Origin: an uncultured Desulfovibrio sp.
Lineage (GTDB): Bacteria > Desulfobacterota > Desulfovibrionia > Desulfovibrionales > Desulfovibrionaceae
Direction of reading: 5' to 3'
Length of the DNA: 49,169 bases
Assembly: GCA_910587035.1 (NCBI GenBank)
Contig: CAJUMQ010000018.1
Span: forward strand, 1 to 49,169
The stretch's first letter is position 1; each line of letters begins with the position of its first letter. The notes below the pieces were generated by a model. That model ran no database searches. It was not told the origin of the DNA and was given only the letters and a program-made list of their open reading frames with translations. Below are positions 42,360-49,136 of this stretch, piece after piece. A program made the position numbers and the translations under genes.

Positions 42360-42673
42360 ACTACCACCTTTATTCTGCGATATTCAGAACAGGCGCTCAT
42401 ATCGCTTGAAGTATTGCCCCGTTCGCAGGGAGCGTGTCGCATGTCCAGATCCTGATCGTAATTGTTGCAGCTTATGCAACCCGGCCCTACAGACGCGCAC
42501 TTGCTGAAATGAAGTTGAGCCTTAAGTTCGCTTGTGAATGCTTTGCCGCATTCGCAAATTATGCCGGCATCCTCTACGATGTGGTGATCATCACGACAAT
42601 CCTGGGCCTCATCGTAAGTTACGAAAGCTTCACCACAAACAGGACAGAGATAGACATCATCATATCGTGGCAT
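42356..42673 (-). CDS. small zinc-finger-like protein, 105 aa
   Basis: Two zinc-finger-like units are visible: YLCPVCGEAFVTYDEAQDCRDDHH and IICECGKAFTSELKAQLHFSKC, each with a CxxC or CxC pair followed by a helix and His/Cys ligands. A further Cys cluster follows (CISCNN, APCERGN). It may bind DNA or RNA, or act as an adaptor; function is not known. The ATG at 42673 is chosen over an upstream frame. It overlaps the DUF3310-like gene by 14 nt and the next gene by four. Confidence 0.65.
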   Translation of the reverse strand: MPRYDDVYLCPVCGEAFVTYDEAQDCRDDHHIVEDAGIICECGKAFTSELKAQLHFSKCASVGPGCISCNNYDQDLDMRHAPCERGNTSSDMSACSEYRRIKVVV

Positions 42674-43187
42674 TATCCGCCTCCTTCCTTGGGAGCCCAC
42701 TCATGCCCTCGTAAATCTGGCCAGTGGTATCCCGCAGGGAGAGAACGCGCCGCAATTCCTTAATTTGGTTCATTATAAATATACGTCTGACCGGATTGCC
42801 CCCATCTTTCATGTCCAGACTGACACGCTCCAGACCGCAGAGATAGTAACCCAATTCAATCAAAAATTTCTTTGTATATTTGGATATGTCTTCCCACAGC
42901 ATGTCGCCCGAAGCAAAACAAAAAAATCCTATCAGTTTTTCCCGTGCCAAACGTATCTCAAGAAATGAAAAATGTGATAAAGGAGGCTGTGGAGTTGCGC
43001 TTTCAAGACGCAGATATTCAAGCGCCTTGTCGCAATCCTCCACGCCGCCCTTATAGGGAGCGCGGAGAACATACTTCACGGCATTGCCCAGGCAAAAACC
43101 GAGATGACGGGTGATTTCTATGGGTTGCACGGGATAGACCGTATAATGCGCAGGATGGCGCACTGTGTCTTCACATATGTCAGGCAT
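42660..43187 (-). CDS. DUF3310-like phage protein
   Basis: The N-terminal ~60 residues match the DUF3310 (SaV-like, once called nucleotide kinase) pattern: HPAHYTVYPVQPIEITRHLGFCLGNAVKYVLRAPYKGGVEDCDKALEYL. This domain is common in phage early regions, and its role is unsettled. The C-terminal ~110 residues have no match I recognise and are rich in helices. The 175-aa gene overlaps its neighbours by 8 and 14 nt. Confidence 0.75.
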   Translation of the reverse strand: MPDICEDTVRHPAHYTVYPVQPIEITRHLGFCLGNAVKYVLRAPYKGGVEDCDKALEYLRLESATPQPPLSHFSFLEIRLAREKLIGFFCFASGDMLWEDISKYTKKFLIELGYYLCGLERVSLDMKDGGNPVRRIFIMNQIKELRRVLSLRDTTGQIYEGMSGLPRKEADNATI

Positions 43188-43308
43188 TTCCGCGCTCCCT
43201 CAATTCTCTCGCCATCTTATGCAGATTGCGGTTAAAATTCCTGTTATGCCGGATATCACGCCAGAGCAGCCAGACATTGGCGATGCAAAAAACAGCAATC
43301 AAGGTCAT
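43180..43308 (-). CDS. very small membrane protein, 42 aa
   Basis: This ORF encodes a hydrophobic N-terminal segment (LIAVFCIANVWLLW) followed by an Arg/Asn/His-rich tail. It is kept as a gene because it begins with ATGA overlap on the 48-aa gene and ends overlapping the DUF3310-like gene by eight nucleotides, continuing the operon without gaps. GAGG lies upstream of its ATG. Function is unknown. Confidence 0.5.
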   Translation of the reverse strand: MTLIAVFCIANVWLLWRDIRHNRNFNRNLHKMARELRERGNA

Positions 43309-43451
43309 GCCGCGCTCCTCGAGGCTGCCAGCCAGCGCAGAAATTGAATGACTTCATCATGGCTCATGCGCACATGCCAAACACGTCCATAAATGCGGAT
43401 GGTATAATTGGCCTTGACTTGACTATTTTCTGTGGTGTAAAGGGTTTTCAT
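43305..43451 (-). CDS. very small protein, 48 aa
   Basis: This ORF encodes a beta-rich start (VKANYTIRIYGRVWHVRM) followed by a helix (SHDEVIQFLRWLAASRS). AAGGA lies eight nucleotides upstream of its ATG. It is the first of the tightly overlapping block. Size and fold resemble small phage-encoded regulators or inhibitors, but I cannot name it. Confidence 0.5.
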   Translation of the reverse strand: MKTLYTTENSQVKANYTIRIYGRVWHVRMSHDEVIQFLRWLAASRSAA

Positions 43452-43468
43452 TGCTACTTATCCTTTTT

Positions 43469-43504
43469 GGCCCTGTTCTGGTTGCCGCCAGACGGGCCTT
43501 TTTT
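43469..43504 (+). terminator. hairpin between CII-like gene and the small-gene block
   Basis: GGCC(CTGTT)CTGG at 43469-43481 pairs with CCAG(AC)GGGCC at 43488-43498, followed on the plus strand by T6. No plus-strand gene reads into it directly. On the minus strand the same hairpin lies between the CII-like stop and the next ribosome site and lacks a U tract, so it may act as an RNA processing or attenuation stem there. Confidence 0.45.
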
Positions 43505-43958
43505 ATTGCCTTGATTCCTGTTTTTCCCTGGCCAGACGCATGACACGCAGTATGGCGGATAGCGCTTCCTGTCCCTCGGCATTGATCCTGGCCAGTTCCT
43601 CAGCCGTAATTGTGCCATCCTCAAGGGATTTGCCCACCTCGCTTGCGAACTCGCCAAACTCGCGAATGGACTGCAAAAGGCTTCTTGTAATTTCATGGCA
43701 TCCAGCAGCTCCCTGCGGCATTTGCACAAATATGCCATCCAGCTCCCGCGCCATATACTGCATGGGCGCGATGGAGGATGTGGTTTTCATGAGCGCCAGC
43801 ATACGCTCCGCGCCGAGCTTGTGCCCGGGCTGGCCAGACAGCTCGCTCATGAGCGTGGCATAGGAACAGCCCAGAATATCGGCTATCTGCTCTGTGGACA
43901 GTCCATTGGGCGCGTTCTTGGCCACTGCCTGGCATATGGATGTTAACTGGCCTTTCAT
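43503..43958 (-). CDS. phage regulatory CII-family-like protein
   Basis: This 151-aa protein has an N-terminal HTH (GLSTEQIADILGCSYATLMSELSGQPGHKLGAERMLALMKTTSSI), the pattern of phage regulatory CII proteins of P2-like and Mu-like phages, and a C-terminal helical oligomerisation region (SLLQSIREFGEFASEVGKSLEDGTITAEELARINAEGQEALSAILRVM). It is expected to control the lysis-lysogeny choice or early transcription. It follows the HTH gene by 18 nt. Confidence 0.8.
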   Translation of the reverse strand: MKGQLTSICQAVAKNAPNGLSTEQIADILGCSYATLMSELSGQPGHKLGAERMLALMKTTSSIAPMQYMARELDGIFVQMPQGAAGCHEITRSLLQSIREFGEFASEVGKSLEDGTITAEELARINAEGQEALSAILRVMRLAREKQESRQ

Positions 43959-43976
43959 GCGAATATTTCTCCACTA

Positions 43977-44273
43977 TTAACGTGGAATGGCGCCTGTTTT
44001 CGTGACATCGTCAATTATGGCAGGCAAAAATTTTTTCTTCTTTGGCCCAGGAGTAATATCCAGAGGCTTTGGCAAGAGTTCAGCTGGTATACCCAGCTTT
44101 ACCAGCTGTTCATGGCGCCTGGTGGAAATTGTTTCAGCGCGTACCCATCTGCTGACTGTAGTCTCTCTTACTTCAAGTGCCCTGGCAATTTCGGTCTGGG
44201 TTATGTCGGATTTCCTTATCCATGCCTGTAACATATCTTGACGGGTAAATTCAATTTGAGTAATTTCTTTCAT
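43977..44273 (-). CDS. Cro/XRE-like helix-turn-helix regulator
   Basis: This 98-aa protein carries one HTH (MLQAWIRKSDITQTEIARALEVRETTVSRWVRAETISTRRHEQLVKLGI), similar to Cro/YdaS-type phage regulators, and a basic tail (GPKKKKF). It is the first gene of the minus-strand early operon. Its start is only 30 nt from the divergent gene at 44304, so both promoters must overlap. The ATG at 44273 is used; a TTG at 44279 is the alternative. Confidence 0.75.
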   Translation of the reverse strand: MKEITQIEFTRQDMLQAWIRKSDITQTEIARALEVRETTVSRWVRAETISTRRHEQLVKLGIPAELLPKPLDITPGPKKKKFLPAIIDDVTKTGAIPR

Positions 44274-44303
44274 TATCAAAATACCTTTACAGGATTATTT
44301 GCC

Positions 44304-44735
44304 ATGCGCCCACCACTTGGTATTCCACGCGAAGAACACAGGCGTTATGCTCTTGCCCTCATGGAGCTGGATTTCTTGCTAGATCACAGTGGAGCCGGCA
44401 GAGCTTCCAAACTCTGCAATGAATTGCGCTCTGAACTTGACGAACATATCTTTGCCGAATTTACGGAACTGCCAAAGCAAAGCCGTTTTGACACTTATTA
44501 CACTGCCGACTGGATAGGTTTTAAGCCGGAAGAATGCTCTCTTGACCATGCTCTTGGGATTCTCCCGGAACTTGTTGAACGGCTTGATGCTGTCCTTCCT
44601 GACAGCCCTGTCCACAAAGCGGCGCTGGATTTTCAGAAAGAGCTGGGAAAGTCCGCTGTCCAGCAAAAACTCCTAGCCAGTCAAGAGCGGCATGAACGTG
44701 CCGAAAAGGCCTTATCCGCTCGGCGTGGCTTATGA
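44304..44735 (+). CDS. hypothetical protein, 143 aa
   Basis: I do not recognise it. It is soluble and helical, with acidic helices (ALALMELDFLLDHSGAGRASKLCNELRSELDEHIFAEF) and a C-terminal charged helix (QQKLLASQERHERAEKALSARRG). AGGA with nine-nt spacing precedes the ATG. It is divergent from the Cro-like gene and its last 215 nt overlap the opposite-strand gene at 44521-44967. Confidence 0.55.
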   Translation: MRPPLGIPREEHRRYALALMELDFLLDHSGAGRASKLCNELRSELDEHIFAEFTELPKQSRFDTYYTADWIGFKPEECSLDHALGILPELVERLDAVLPDSPVHKAALDFQKELGKSAVQQKLLASQERHERAEKALSARRGL

Positions 44736-44967
44736 TTTCATGATCATTAGCCTTGTAGAGGCGCGCGTACCATGTGATGAGGCAATGCTTTTTGCGTTTT
44801 TTGATGAAAACCTTGGCGCTCAAATGCAGATTCTCAATATCCTCATGTCGGAATCTGGCAAACTCATACGGTGAGAGAGCGCCAAAGCCGGCCTCTTTGA
44901 GAGCGGCCTTCTCGGCGTCATCAAACTGGGGCATGCATTCCGAGATTGGGGAAAATTCAGGATTCAT
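44521..44967 (-). CDS. hypothetical protein, 148 aa, with antisense 3' part
   Basis: The first ~80 residues look protein-like (MPQFDDAEKAALKEAGFGALSPYEFARFRHEDIENLHLSAKVFIKK) and the ATG has AGGAG seven nucleotides upstream. The last ~70 residues are antisense to the gene at 44304-44735 and are low-complexity (Gln, Pro, Gly, Cys), unlike a folded domain. Its original 3' end may have been lost when the two genes were joined. It is divergent from the CI-like gene at 45065. Confidence 0.45.
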   Translation of the reverse strand: MNPEFSPISECMPQFDDAEKAALKEAGFGALSPYEFARFRHEDIENLHLSAKVFIKKRKKHCLITWYARLYKANDHEIISHAERIRPFRHVHAALDWLGVFAGQRTFPALSENPAPLCGQGCQEGQHQAVQQVPGESQEHGQESILPA

Positions 44968-45013
44968 CTGTCACTCCTCAACGGCATGGATTGATAAAGA
45001 GTGTTGCCGTTGA

Positions 45014-45059
45014 TTGAAAAAATAACAATAAATCGTGTTATAATCAACAATTATTTTTT
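45014..45059 (+). promoter_or_regulatory. promoter and inverted repeat before the CI-like gene
   Basis: TTGAAA (45014-45019) and a perfect TATAAT (45039-45044) lie 19 nt apart, about 20 nt upstream of the ATG at 45065. The -10 box sits between the 9-bp inverted repeats AAAAAATAA (45017-45025) and TTATTTTTT (45051-45059), which could be an operator. The divergent gene at 44967 shares this intergenic region. Confidence 0.45.
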
Positions 45060-45064
45060 GTTGT

Positions 45065-45427
45065 ATGGACAATTTTTCGTATCGCTTTGAAATAATTTAT
45101 CAAAAGTATGCGGATTGGGGGAAGAATAATGGGTTCAAACCTAGCAAACTTGCCTTTTCGCGTTTTCTTGGCGTTTTCCAAGCCACTATGCAAAGATGGG
45201 AAAAGGGTAAGGTGCCGAACCCAAAAGAATTAAAAATTATCCATGACAAACTGGGTTTTGCCTATGACTGGCTGATAAGCGGAGAGGGAGAAATGTTTGA
45301 CAGCTCCGCGCAAAAGATCGAGGCTCTGGAGCATGAGGTCAAACGTCTCAAGACCGAGCGTTTTATGGAAGGCACGGCTAGCCAAGACTCTGTGGCAGAT
45401 ACCGGAAAGGCGGCAGGGCAGGAATAA
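45065..45427 (+). CDS. CI/XRE-type repressor-like protein (short)
   Basis: This 120-aa protein has an HTH domain (FKPSKLAFSRFLGVFQATMQRWEKGKVPNPKELKIIHDKLGFAYDWLISGEG) of the kind at the N-terminus of CI-like repressors, and a C-terminal coiled helix (AQKIEALEHEVKRLKTERFMEG). The LexA/S24 peptidase domain of full-length CI proteins is absent, so induction by self-cleavage is not expected. Position and orientation suggest it is the element's repressor. Confidence 0.75.
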   Translation: MDNFSYRFEIIYQKYADWGKNNGFKPSKLAFSRFLGVFQATMQRWEKGKVPNPKELKIIHDKLGFAYDWLISGEGEMFDSSAQKIEALEHEVKRLKTERFMEGTASQDSVADTGKAAGQE

Positions 45428-45452
45428 TTCAATTTATGGAAAGGAGGAAGAA

Positions 45453-45830
45453 ATGAAAAAATTGTTGGCATCTTTAGTGATTTTTGCAGTAGTTATCAGC
45501 ATAGGTAGTAGCGTTTTTTCAGCCAGTGGAGAAATGACTGAAAAACAGCTTCGCAAGGAGGTCTCACAACTTCTTAAAGAGCTAGAAGGGTTTAAAGATG
45601 ATAGTAACTTCCGCCAATGCCTGTTTGGGTGTGGTTCGGAAAATCCTGGTCATGCCTGGAACGAAAGACGCAAGGCATTGCAGGAAGCAGTTCCTAAGCA
45701 AATGGAGGTACCGCTTATGCTGAAAGCTGCTCCCGCCAACCTTTATATGCTTGGCAAAGCGTATTTTGATAATAATGCGAACGATATAAAATACTTCAAA
45801 GATGATATTTTAGAGGCTATTAAAAAATAA
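45453..45830 (+). CDS. exported hypothetical protein, 125 aa
   Basis: A signal peptide (LLASLVIFAVVISIGSSVFSAS) precedes a ~100-residue helical domain with two cysteines close together (FRQCLFGCGSENPGHAW), possibly a disulfide. It has no family I recognise. AGGAGG lies six nucleotides upstream of the ATG. It follows the repressor gene by 25 nt and is probably expressed with it in the integrated state, like a lysogenic-conversion gene. Its base composition is more AT-rich than the host genes. Confidence 0.65.
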   Translation: MKKLLASLVIFAVVISIGSSVFSASGEMTEKQLRKEVSQLLKELEGFKDDSNFRQCLFGCGSENPGHAWNERRKALQEAVPKQMEVPLMLKAAPANLYMLGKAYFDNNANDIKYFKDDILEAIKK

Positions 45831-46039
45831 CAACCTTTAGCCTCTCTCTTGATGTGATATCTCATTCCTCTGTTTTTAGGTTGCCTTACGAACCTTTGTG
45901 GTACATAGATGCCGTTTGCGCAAAAGCGCTTTGTAAGGAGGAGCGGGACATCACGTCAAGTAAGTCTAGTTGATGGCTATAGTCAATACCGCGAAAGTGG
46001 CAACGCAGAAATAATCCCTTTTCCCGCAAACAATAAGAA

Positions 46040-46327
46040 ATGACAACCATGAGCCAAGCAACACTTGACACACTGGAGCTCAGCAAAAGGCTGCAAAAAG
46101 CAGGTTTTAGCCAGGAACAGGCTGACCCCCTTGCTTCAGTGCAGCGGGAAGCCAATGATGAAATAGTCAAAAGCCGGGAGCTGGCTACAAAACAGGACAT
46201 TATGCGGGTGGAAATTAAATTGAATGAAATGGAACCCAGAATGACCCGCACCCTCTTCAATATGCTGTTGGGGTTTGCTGCTGCCATAGGCGCTTTTTTC
46301 GGCATTACGGTGTCTTTTATCAAATGA
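46040..46327 (+). CDS. DUF1640-like coiled-coil membrane protein, 95 aa
   Basis: The protein resembles the bacterial DUF1640/CCDC90-like group: an N-terminal helix typical of it (LDTLELSKRLQKAGFSQEQADPLASVQREA), a coiled coil (SRELATKQDIMRVEIKLNEMEPRM) and a C-terminal membrane helix (LLGFAAAIGAFFGITVSFI). It would be tail-anchored in the inner membrane. Function in bacteria is not known. An ATG nine nucleotides further on is an alternative start. The gene-free 45831-46039 upstream shows no feature that I can support. Confidence 0.65.
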   Translation: MTTMSQATLDTLELSKRLQKAGFSQEQADPLASVQREANDEIVKSRELATKQDIMRVEIKLNEMEPRMTRTLFNMLLGFAAAIGAFFGITVSFIK

Positions 46328-46365
46328 TCTGAACACATGCCGTTGTGAGTGGACAACGGATCAAG

Positions 46366-46386
46366 AAAACCCCGCCGAAGCGGGGC
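46366..46386 (-). terminator. intrinsic terminator of the DUF3560 operon
   Basis: On the minus strand CCCCGC-TTCG-GCGGGG (complement of 46370-46385) is followed by TTTTCTT. The UUCG tetraloop makes the stem very stable. It lies about 30 nt after the stop codon at 46413. Confidence 0.8.
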
Positions 46387-46412
46387 AAACGCAAACCAGG
46401 ATTGAATTTTTA

Positions 46413-47207
46413 TTAATCTGCCAGCATGGCATCGAGTTTCTGCTTTACGCAATTTGCGGCCCATCTGCCATTGGCATTGAGCATCCGAACCCAGGCGCTT
46501 CTGGTTGGCGACCATTTGAAACCATTGCTTTTGAGAAGCTTTCTGGTCTCCTCATCGGGCTTTTCTTCAAAAATAAACATGACCCTGTTCTGCTCCGTAT
46601 CCTCGCGCAGAGTGTAGCCACTCCCCTTGGTCTCTGTTGTTTCCCGCTCCGCCTCCTTTTCAAGCTGGGCAATACGCATGGCAACGCGCCGGATATTGGC
46701 ATTATTATTCTGGAGAGCAAAAGGCTCAAACCCTGGCTTGAGACCTTGAACCGGATAGATTGCGACATGTGTCTGCGTTTCTGTGAAGCCAAGTTTCAAC
46801 AATTCCCCTTCCCATAAGTGAGGCGGATAATTGCGGATAATGACATTGGCCTTTTTCATCATTGTCTGCATTCTTTGCAAATCAGCCAGCTTCTGGCGCA
46901 GCTTCTCCAAAGCCCGCGGGTCATCGCTTGATATGCCACCAGTGCCCACAGATTTTGCCTTGGCCTCGTAATAATCAGCCTTCTGCTCATTGGCATAGGC
47001 CCGGCCAAAGGTATCATGAATGCGCCCACGATAGCGCCTGTCCCGCTTTTCCGAATGATGGCCGACCAGAATGGGCTGTCCAAAAGGGATGGCGGATGCC
47101 ATGTCACTAGCCTGACTGTTCAGGGCCTGCGCTTCACTGCGCAACTTTTCAGCCCGGGCCTCATAGCGCTCTCTTCTTGCCTGCTGTCTTTCTTCGTAAT
47201 CCTGCAT
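46413..47207 (-). CDS. DUF3560-like protein
   Basis: This 264-aa cytoplasmic protein matches the DUF3560 layout found on plasmids and integrative elements. It has an N-terminal charged coiled coil (EERQQARRERYEARAEKLRSEAQALNSQA), the motif FGQPILVGHHSEKRDRRYRGRIHDTFGRA, a helix ending in MMKKANVIIRN, and a C-terminal module (MFIFEEKPDEETRKLLKSNGFKWSPTRSAWVRMLNANGRWAANCV) resembling LPD or DUF3560 tails. The role is unknown. The ATG at 47207 has AAGGAGAGG upstream. Confidence 0.82.
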   Translation of the reverse strand: MQDYEERQQARRERYEARAEKLRSEAQALNSQASDMASAIPFGQPILVGHHSEKRDRRYRGRIHDTFGRAYANEQKADYYEAKAKSVGTGGISSDDPRALEKLRQKLADLQRMQTMMKKANVIIRNYPPHLWEGELLKLGFTETQTHVAIYPVQGLKPGFEPFALQNNNANIRRVAMRIAQLEKEAERETTETKGSGYTLREDTEQNRVMFIFEEKPDEETRKLLKSNGFKWSPTRSAWVRMLNANGRWAANCVKQKLDAMLAD

Positions 47208-47261
47208 GGTACCTCTCCTTATTTTAAGGCTCCCGCATTTTATGGCGGGAGCCAAGTTTTG

Positions 47262-47657
47262 CTATTGAGCCATCACATCCTTAAGGGTTGTTGTGTCATC
47301 CCAGTACAGGTCAAGTTCCAGACGATCAGTGGAAACGATTTCAAATACGTTGCTGTATCCAAGCTCTGCATTGGGCCTGTCACCGTTCAGGCAGGCAAAA
47401 CCAAACGCATCACCTGTCTCGGGATCAAGTTCAGTTATCCAGAAGTCGGTGGCTCCGCCAAAGTAATGCAGCAGCACTCTTGCTTCAGTACCCTTATCCC
47501 TGGCTCCGTAGATGGGCGGAACTGCTCTTATTGCCATCTCCGTGTCTTCCAATAGCTCTTTGAAGTACTCCCCCTCTTCCCCTCGCGTATTGTGGACAAG
47601 AGCCAGCAGCTCGCTCTTTGGCACATAATTTTTCAGAAAACCAATATTTGCGCTCAT
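47262..47657 (-). CDS. DUF2958-like protein
   Basis: This 131-aa protein matches the small DUF2958 family, common on conjugative plasmids and phage-like islands: ARVLLHYFGGATDFWITELDPETGDAFGFACLNGDRPNAELGYSNVFEI. Function is unknown. It is in the same orientation as the DUF3560 gene, with 54 nt between, and probably shares its transcript. Confidence 0.8.
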   Translation of the reverse strand: MSANIGFLKNYVPKSELLALVHNTRGEEGEYFKELLEDTEMAIRAVPPIYGARDKGTEARVLLHYFGGATDFWITELDPETGDAFGFACLNGDRPNAELGYSNVFEIVSTDRLELDLYWDDTTTLKDVMAQ

Positions 47658-47709
47658 GTTTCACCTCTTGCTTTATTTAAGGATTACTAATTCAATCCGT
47701 TATAAATGA

Positions 47710-47925
47710 TTAAGCGCTAATCTTTATCTTCCAGTAACCAGCTGTCTTTGCATCATTTACGGCCAACTTTTTAGCCTGTGAAAATGTGCCCTGATAAAAC
47801 CGCGGTTCATCTTCATCACCCAGATAAAATACCCAGCCACCCTTGCCGCGTGGAGAATGGCCGTATGCCCATACATAAGCGGAATAATCAATATAAATTC
47901 CAGAAATGGTTGTGCTTGTAGTCAT
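47710..47925 (-). CDS. small hypothetical protein, 71 aa
   Basis: I do not recognise it. The sequence is beta-rich and aromatic (GIYIDYSAYVWAYGHSPRGKGGWVFYLGDEDEPRFYQGTFSQAKKLAVNDAKTAGYWKIKI), like a small single-domain protein. AAGGAG precedes the ATG with eight-nt spacing. It is the first gene of the DUF2958-DUF3560 unit, downstream of an AT-rich control region. Confidence 0.6.
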   Translation of the reverse strand: MTTSTTISGIYIDYSAYVWAYGHSPRGKGGWVFYLGDEDEPRFYQGTFSQAKKLAVNDAKTAGYWKIKISA

Positions 47926-48062
47926 TTTTATCTCCTTATTGATTTTTATATTGAAATTTTGTTGTGTTCCTTAACTTCAATACTACCAAAATAGACATGT
48001 CCGTCAATAAAAAATCCAATAAAATCAGGATATTATGCAATATTTTTTAAAATTGTAATGAT

Positions 48063-48087
48063 TTGCAATACAAATTTTGTATTGCAA
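48063..48087. promoter_or_regulatory. perfect 25-bp palindrome in AT-rich control region
   Basis: Twelve-base arms TTGCAATACAAA (48063-48074) and TTTGTATTGCAA (48076-48087) flank one central T. It lies about 140 nt upstream of the 71-aa gene, within an AT-rich gene-free stretch (47926-48190). This suits an operator for a dimeric regulator of the DUF2958-DUF3560 operon. A shorter palindrome, GTTTTATAAAAC, lies at 48173-48184, close to the second integrase's stop codon. Confidence 0.6.
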
Positions 48088-48190
48088 TTGGCAAATAGAT
48101 AATGATGGATATAAGAGGAGATTACGGGATATTTATTATAAGAAGAGTGTTATAAGTATTTAATAAATACCCCGTTTTATAAAACAGGTT

Positions 48191-49105
48191 TTACCGTCCC
48201 AGGATTGCATGGGCGCATTTTAAATCAAGGAAGTCAGCCCACGCCTGCATCATGCGCCTGCGGTCATCCATGAGCTCTGATCTCTGGTAGGCAGCTCTTA
48301 CGCGGTTCTGGTCAATATGCGCAAGCTGGCGCTCAATCACTTCGCTGGGCCAGCCCATATCGGAGAGTGTGGTGGCTGCCATGGCCCGGAAGCCATGGGC
48401 GCAGACCACAGCCTTTTCATAGCCTATGGCACGAAGGGCCGATGTCAGAACGCAGGCATTTTCATGCCTGTTCCTGTCCCAGCGGGATGGAAACAGCCAG
48501 CGATATTTGCCGGTCAGCTTTTGGAGCTCGCGCAGGACATCCAAAGTCTGTGTAGCCAGTGGGACAAGGTGCGGCCTTTTCATCTTCATTTTTTCAGGTG
48601 GAATGCGCCAGAGATTGGCATCCCATTTTATTTCAGACCATTCCGCGCCAACAAGCTCCCCTGCCCTGACGAATGTCAGAACAGCCAGCTTCAGGGACAG
48701 CCGTCTTTGGCGGAAGCGATACTCCTCAATCTTTTTCATCAGCAGGCCGATTTCCCTTGGCTCTGTGATGGCAGCCCTTGGCCGCGATTTGTATCTTGTG
48801 AGAGCAAAGCCGATATCCCTTGTGGGATCGCTGGTGACATGGCCGCAAGCAATCCCATAGCGCATGGCCTGACTAATATGACTCTTGATTTTCCTTGCCT
48901 TGACATAGGTGCCTCTGGCCTCAATCTTGCGCAAAATGGCAAGTATCATGGGCGGAGTGATTTTACGCGGGTCCTTCTGACCCAGAACAGGCAAGACATC
49001 AATTTCAAGTCTTTTCCACGATTCCAGGGCATATGCCTCACAGCCTTGCAAAAGATACCTTTCCCACCATTCCCGTAGAAGTTCGCCAAATAAAATTCTG
49101 GCCAT
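48191..49105 (-). CDS. P4-type integrase, N-terminally short
   Basis: This 304-aa tyrosine recombinase has the P4-integrase core: FGELLREWWERYLL... (SAM-like domain), the family segment ITPPMILAILRKIEARGTYVKARKIKSHISQAMRYGIACGHVTSDPTRDI, and a catalytic domain with Arg in LTFVRAGELVGAEW, HxxR in AHGFRAMAATTL, His in QLAHIDQNRVRAAY and Tyr in that same segment. Typical members have about 100 further N-terminal residues (the DUF4102 arm-binding domain); these are missing. An in-frame TAA lies six codons upstream and AAGGAG precedes the ATG, so translation really starts here. Confidence 0.88.
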   Translation of the reverse strand: MARILFGELLREWWERYLLQGCEAYALESWKRLEIDVLPVLGQKDPRKITPPMILAILRKIEARGTYVKARKIKSHISQAMRYGIACGHVTSDPTRDIGFALTRYKSRPRAAITEPREIGLLMKKIEEYRFRQRRLSLKLAVLTFVRAGELVGAEWSEIKWDANLWRIPPEKMKMKRPHLVPLATQTLDVLRELQKLTGKYRWLFPSRWDRNRHENACVLTSALRAIGYEKAVVCAHGFRAMAATTLSDMGWPSEVIERQLAHIDQNRVRAAYQRSELMDDRRRMMQAWADFLDLKCAHAILGR

Positions 49106-49107
49106 AA

Positions 49108-49136
49108 CGATATTCTCCTTTTATCAAAGAATATCG
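49108..49136. promoter_or_regulatory. inverted repeat over the second integrase ribosome site
   Basis: CGATATTCT (49108-49116) and AGAATATCG (49128-49136) form 9-bp perfect arms around an 11-nt loop. The integrase ribosome site (complement of about 49114-49120) lies across the left arm and loop. Either an operator or an mRNA hairpin that hides the ribosome site would fit. Confidence 0.55.
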
